Positions 62,589-64,000 of a stretch of DNA of 64,000 bases are shown in pieces. A program made the position numbers and the translations under genes. Origin of the DNA: Gymnorhina tibicen (taxonomy: Eukaryota > Chordata > Aves > Passeriformes > Artamidae); NCBI GenBank assembly GCA_013399875.1, contig VXAZ01006215.1, positions 558,001 through 622,000 of the forward strand, written 5' to 3'. The notes beneath the pieces were generated by a model. That model worked only from the letters and a program-made list of their open reading frames with translations. It searched no databases and was not told the origin of the DNA. Position 1 is the first letter of the stretch, and every line of letters starts with the position of its first letter.

Positions 62589-64000
62589 GTACAATTAACG
62601 TGTGCTGAAAGTTTCTGCTTTGTTTGTGGGAGGGAGGGAGAGGCTAATGAAATCTCTCAGGCTCCCACCCAGTTCAGATTGCCATTGAAATGACTTTTAA
62701 TGTTCCGGTGGAATAAGGTTTGCTTATACGAGTGCTGTATGGAAAAGAGATCTGGAGTCTGCCATCAGAGATAGGTAAACCTTGTGCAGCTCTCCCTGCC
62801 ATCCCTCTGCTTAGCAGAGAAGACAGGAGGATGTGGATTTCCCTGGGAGGCAGAGACCACAGCACATGACACTTTAAAATATCTGTTACATCATGTTGTC
62901 TGGTTGAAAGCTGTGTACCTGCTAGCAGCTAAATACGTACCTTGTGGGTCCAGCTCAGAGGGTACTTTGAAAAACAGTCTTCCCCTACAACAGAGACTTC
63001 CACAAGATACCGAAGCAACAGCAGTTTTCAGCCCCCCACCCCTTTTCTTTAAGTCTCTCAAAGGCAAGGAGTAGTGGGGCTGCTGTTCTGCAAAGCTGAT
63101 GGCTCAGTGAATTAGTGGTGCTGCAGCAGAGTGAGATGAATTGACCTAGAGCACAGCTGTGAAGTCACACAGACACAATCACAGCAGACACTGATAAGAA
63201 GCTCTTGCTGGGGACTTTGCACTTAATGGGCTCCTGAGTTGCTCTTGAGTGGAAGCTCCTGCGAGGAGGGAGGCTGTGATGACAGGATTGAAGCTGGCTC
63301 TGACAGGGGCTTTGTGAGAGGCTGACACCAGGAGATCTACAAATGCAGAGACAGTCCTTGAGCAGAAGGTCTTGCTGCTCTGCTGTCTGTGTGTCGTTGA
63401 TAGCCCAATTGTTTGGGAACAGATGTGTCCTTGGAGCGCAGGCTGGGACACTGGGGCACAGAGGAACTTGTCTTACTGTGCAGCAGAAAACCAGGAGGTT
63501 GGGGAGGTTTTCCTGAAGTGGCGTAGGTGCCTTAGGTGCACAGGTACTGTGAGCAGACTGCCTGAATCCTCAATTGCTTTGAAAAGCCCAGCATGGAAGT
63601 GCTAAATTTTTTGCCTTGGATGTTTCTGTACATTTTATGTGCTTAGTTGTCTTTCTAGCACAAGGTCAAGCTGAGATCCATGACCGTGGAATACTTCCCC
63701 TCTCTCTCCTTTCATCTGGCTTCCCCTCATCTCTTGCAGAGCAGCTTAGGGAAGCCTGGAATTATTTCCCAGTACAGACCACCTTTTGGAACACCTGCAG
63801 CCTTTAAAGTCAGCCTTTCCTAAAAACCTGGAATTCTCTGCTGGCCTGGATGTTGTGTGGCTGGAAATAAGAGACAACTTAAATGTTTTCTTAATGCAGA
63901 AATAAATATCTAGGCAGTCTGGTACTCTGGCTTCTTTGGTGAAGAAAGGCTGTGCTTTAAACTCTCAGCCCTCTTGATTACCTTTTCTGTCATGACTATT
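62589..64000 (+). other. CEP63: Start of the next CEP63 intron, to the window edge
   Basis: The next expected part of CEP63 (the coiled coil after the [10 protein letters not shown] end of exon 5) is not found in these 1.4 kb, so the intron continues beyond the window. No repeats or other features are recognised. Confidence 0.7.

Overview
The window is vertebrate nuclear DNA, almost certainly from a bird. The genes are split into short GT-AG exons, the proteins are clear vertebrate orthologues, and the only abundant dispersed repeat is CR1, the typical avian LINE. Nine 3'-end CR1 fragments can be seen, several ending in the usual ATTCTATG-type tail. There are no bacterial operons, CRISPR arrays, rRNA genes or intact mobile elements. 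Gene identities rest on recognising conserved protein sequence by eye. Exon borders were chosen so that splice sites and reading phase agree across each gene.

Layout, left to right. (1) 1-6235 is non-coding DNA upstream of, or in the 5' introns of, MAP3K13. (2) MAP3K13 (+, coding 6327-27437, 13 coding exons) encodes the leucine-zipper-bearing kinase LZK; a likely 3'UTR runs to about 31030. (3) TMEM41A (-, coding 34807-32148, 5 exons) is a VTT/DedA-family membrane protein, tail to tail with MAP3K13. (4) LIPH (-, coding 47658-35265, 10 exons) is a secreted phosphatidic-acid-selective phospholipase A1; its 3' end runs up against the CpG-island promoter of TMEM41A. (5) ANAPC13 (-, coding 52495-50149, 2 coding exons) is a small subunit of the anaphase-promoting complex. 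(6) CEP63 (+, first coding exon at 56320, five coding exons visible, continuing past the right edge) is a centriole-duplication scaffold. ANAPC13 and CEP63 are head to head around a CpG island at about 53090-53760.

The genes do not form one pathway. MAP3K13 is a stress MAP3K upstream of JNK, TMEM41A is a probable lipid-handling membrane protein, LIPH makes 2-acyl lysophosphatidic acid outside the cell, and ANAPC13 and CEP63 both serve cell division and may share a bidirectional promoter. MAP3K13-TMEM41A-LIPH matches the gene order of human 3q27, whereas ANAPC13-CEP63 belongs to human 3q22. The LIPH/ANAPC13 interval (47.7-50.1 kb) is therefore a synteny junction relative to human.

I found no undescribed system. 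The points most worth a second look are: a single N at 22882 that breaks the MAP3K13 frame and apparently hides about 40 codons; a decayed tandem copy of a MAP3K13 exon-intron junction; two minimal upstream ORFs before the MAP3K13 start; a lost family cysteine in LIPH; and a GGAA/GAAA tract inside the ANAPC13-CEP63 promoter.
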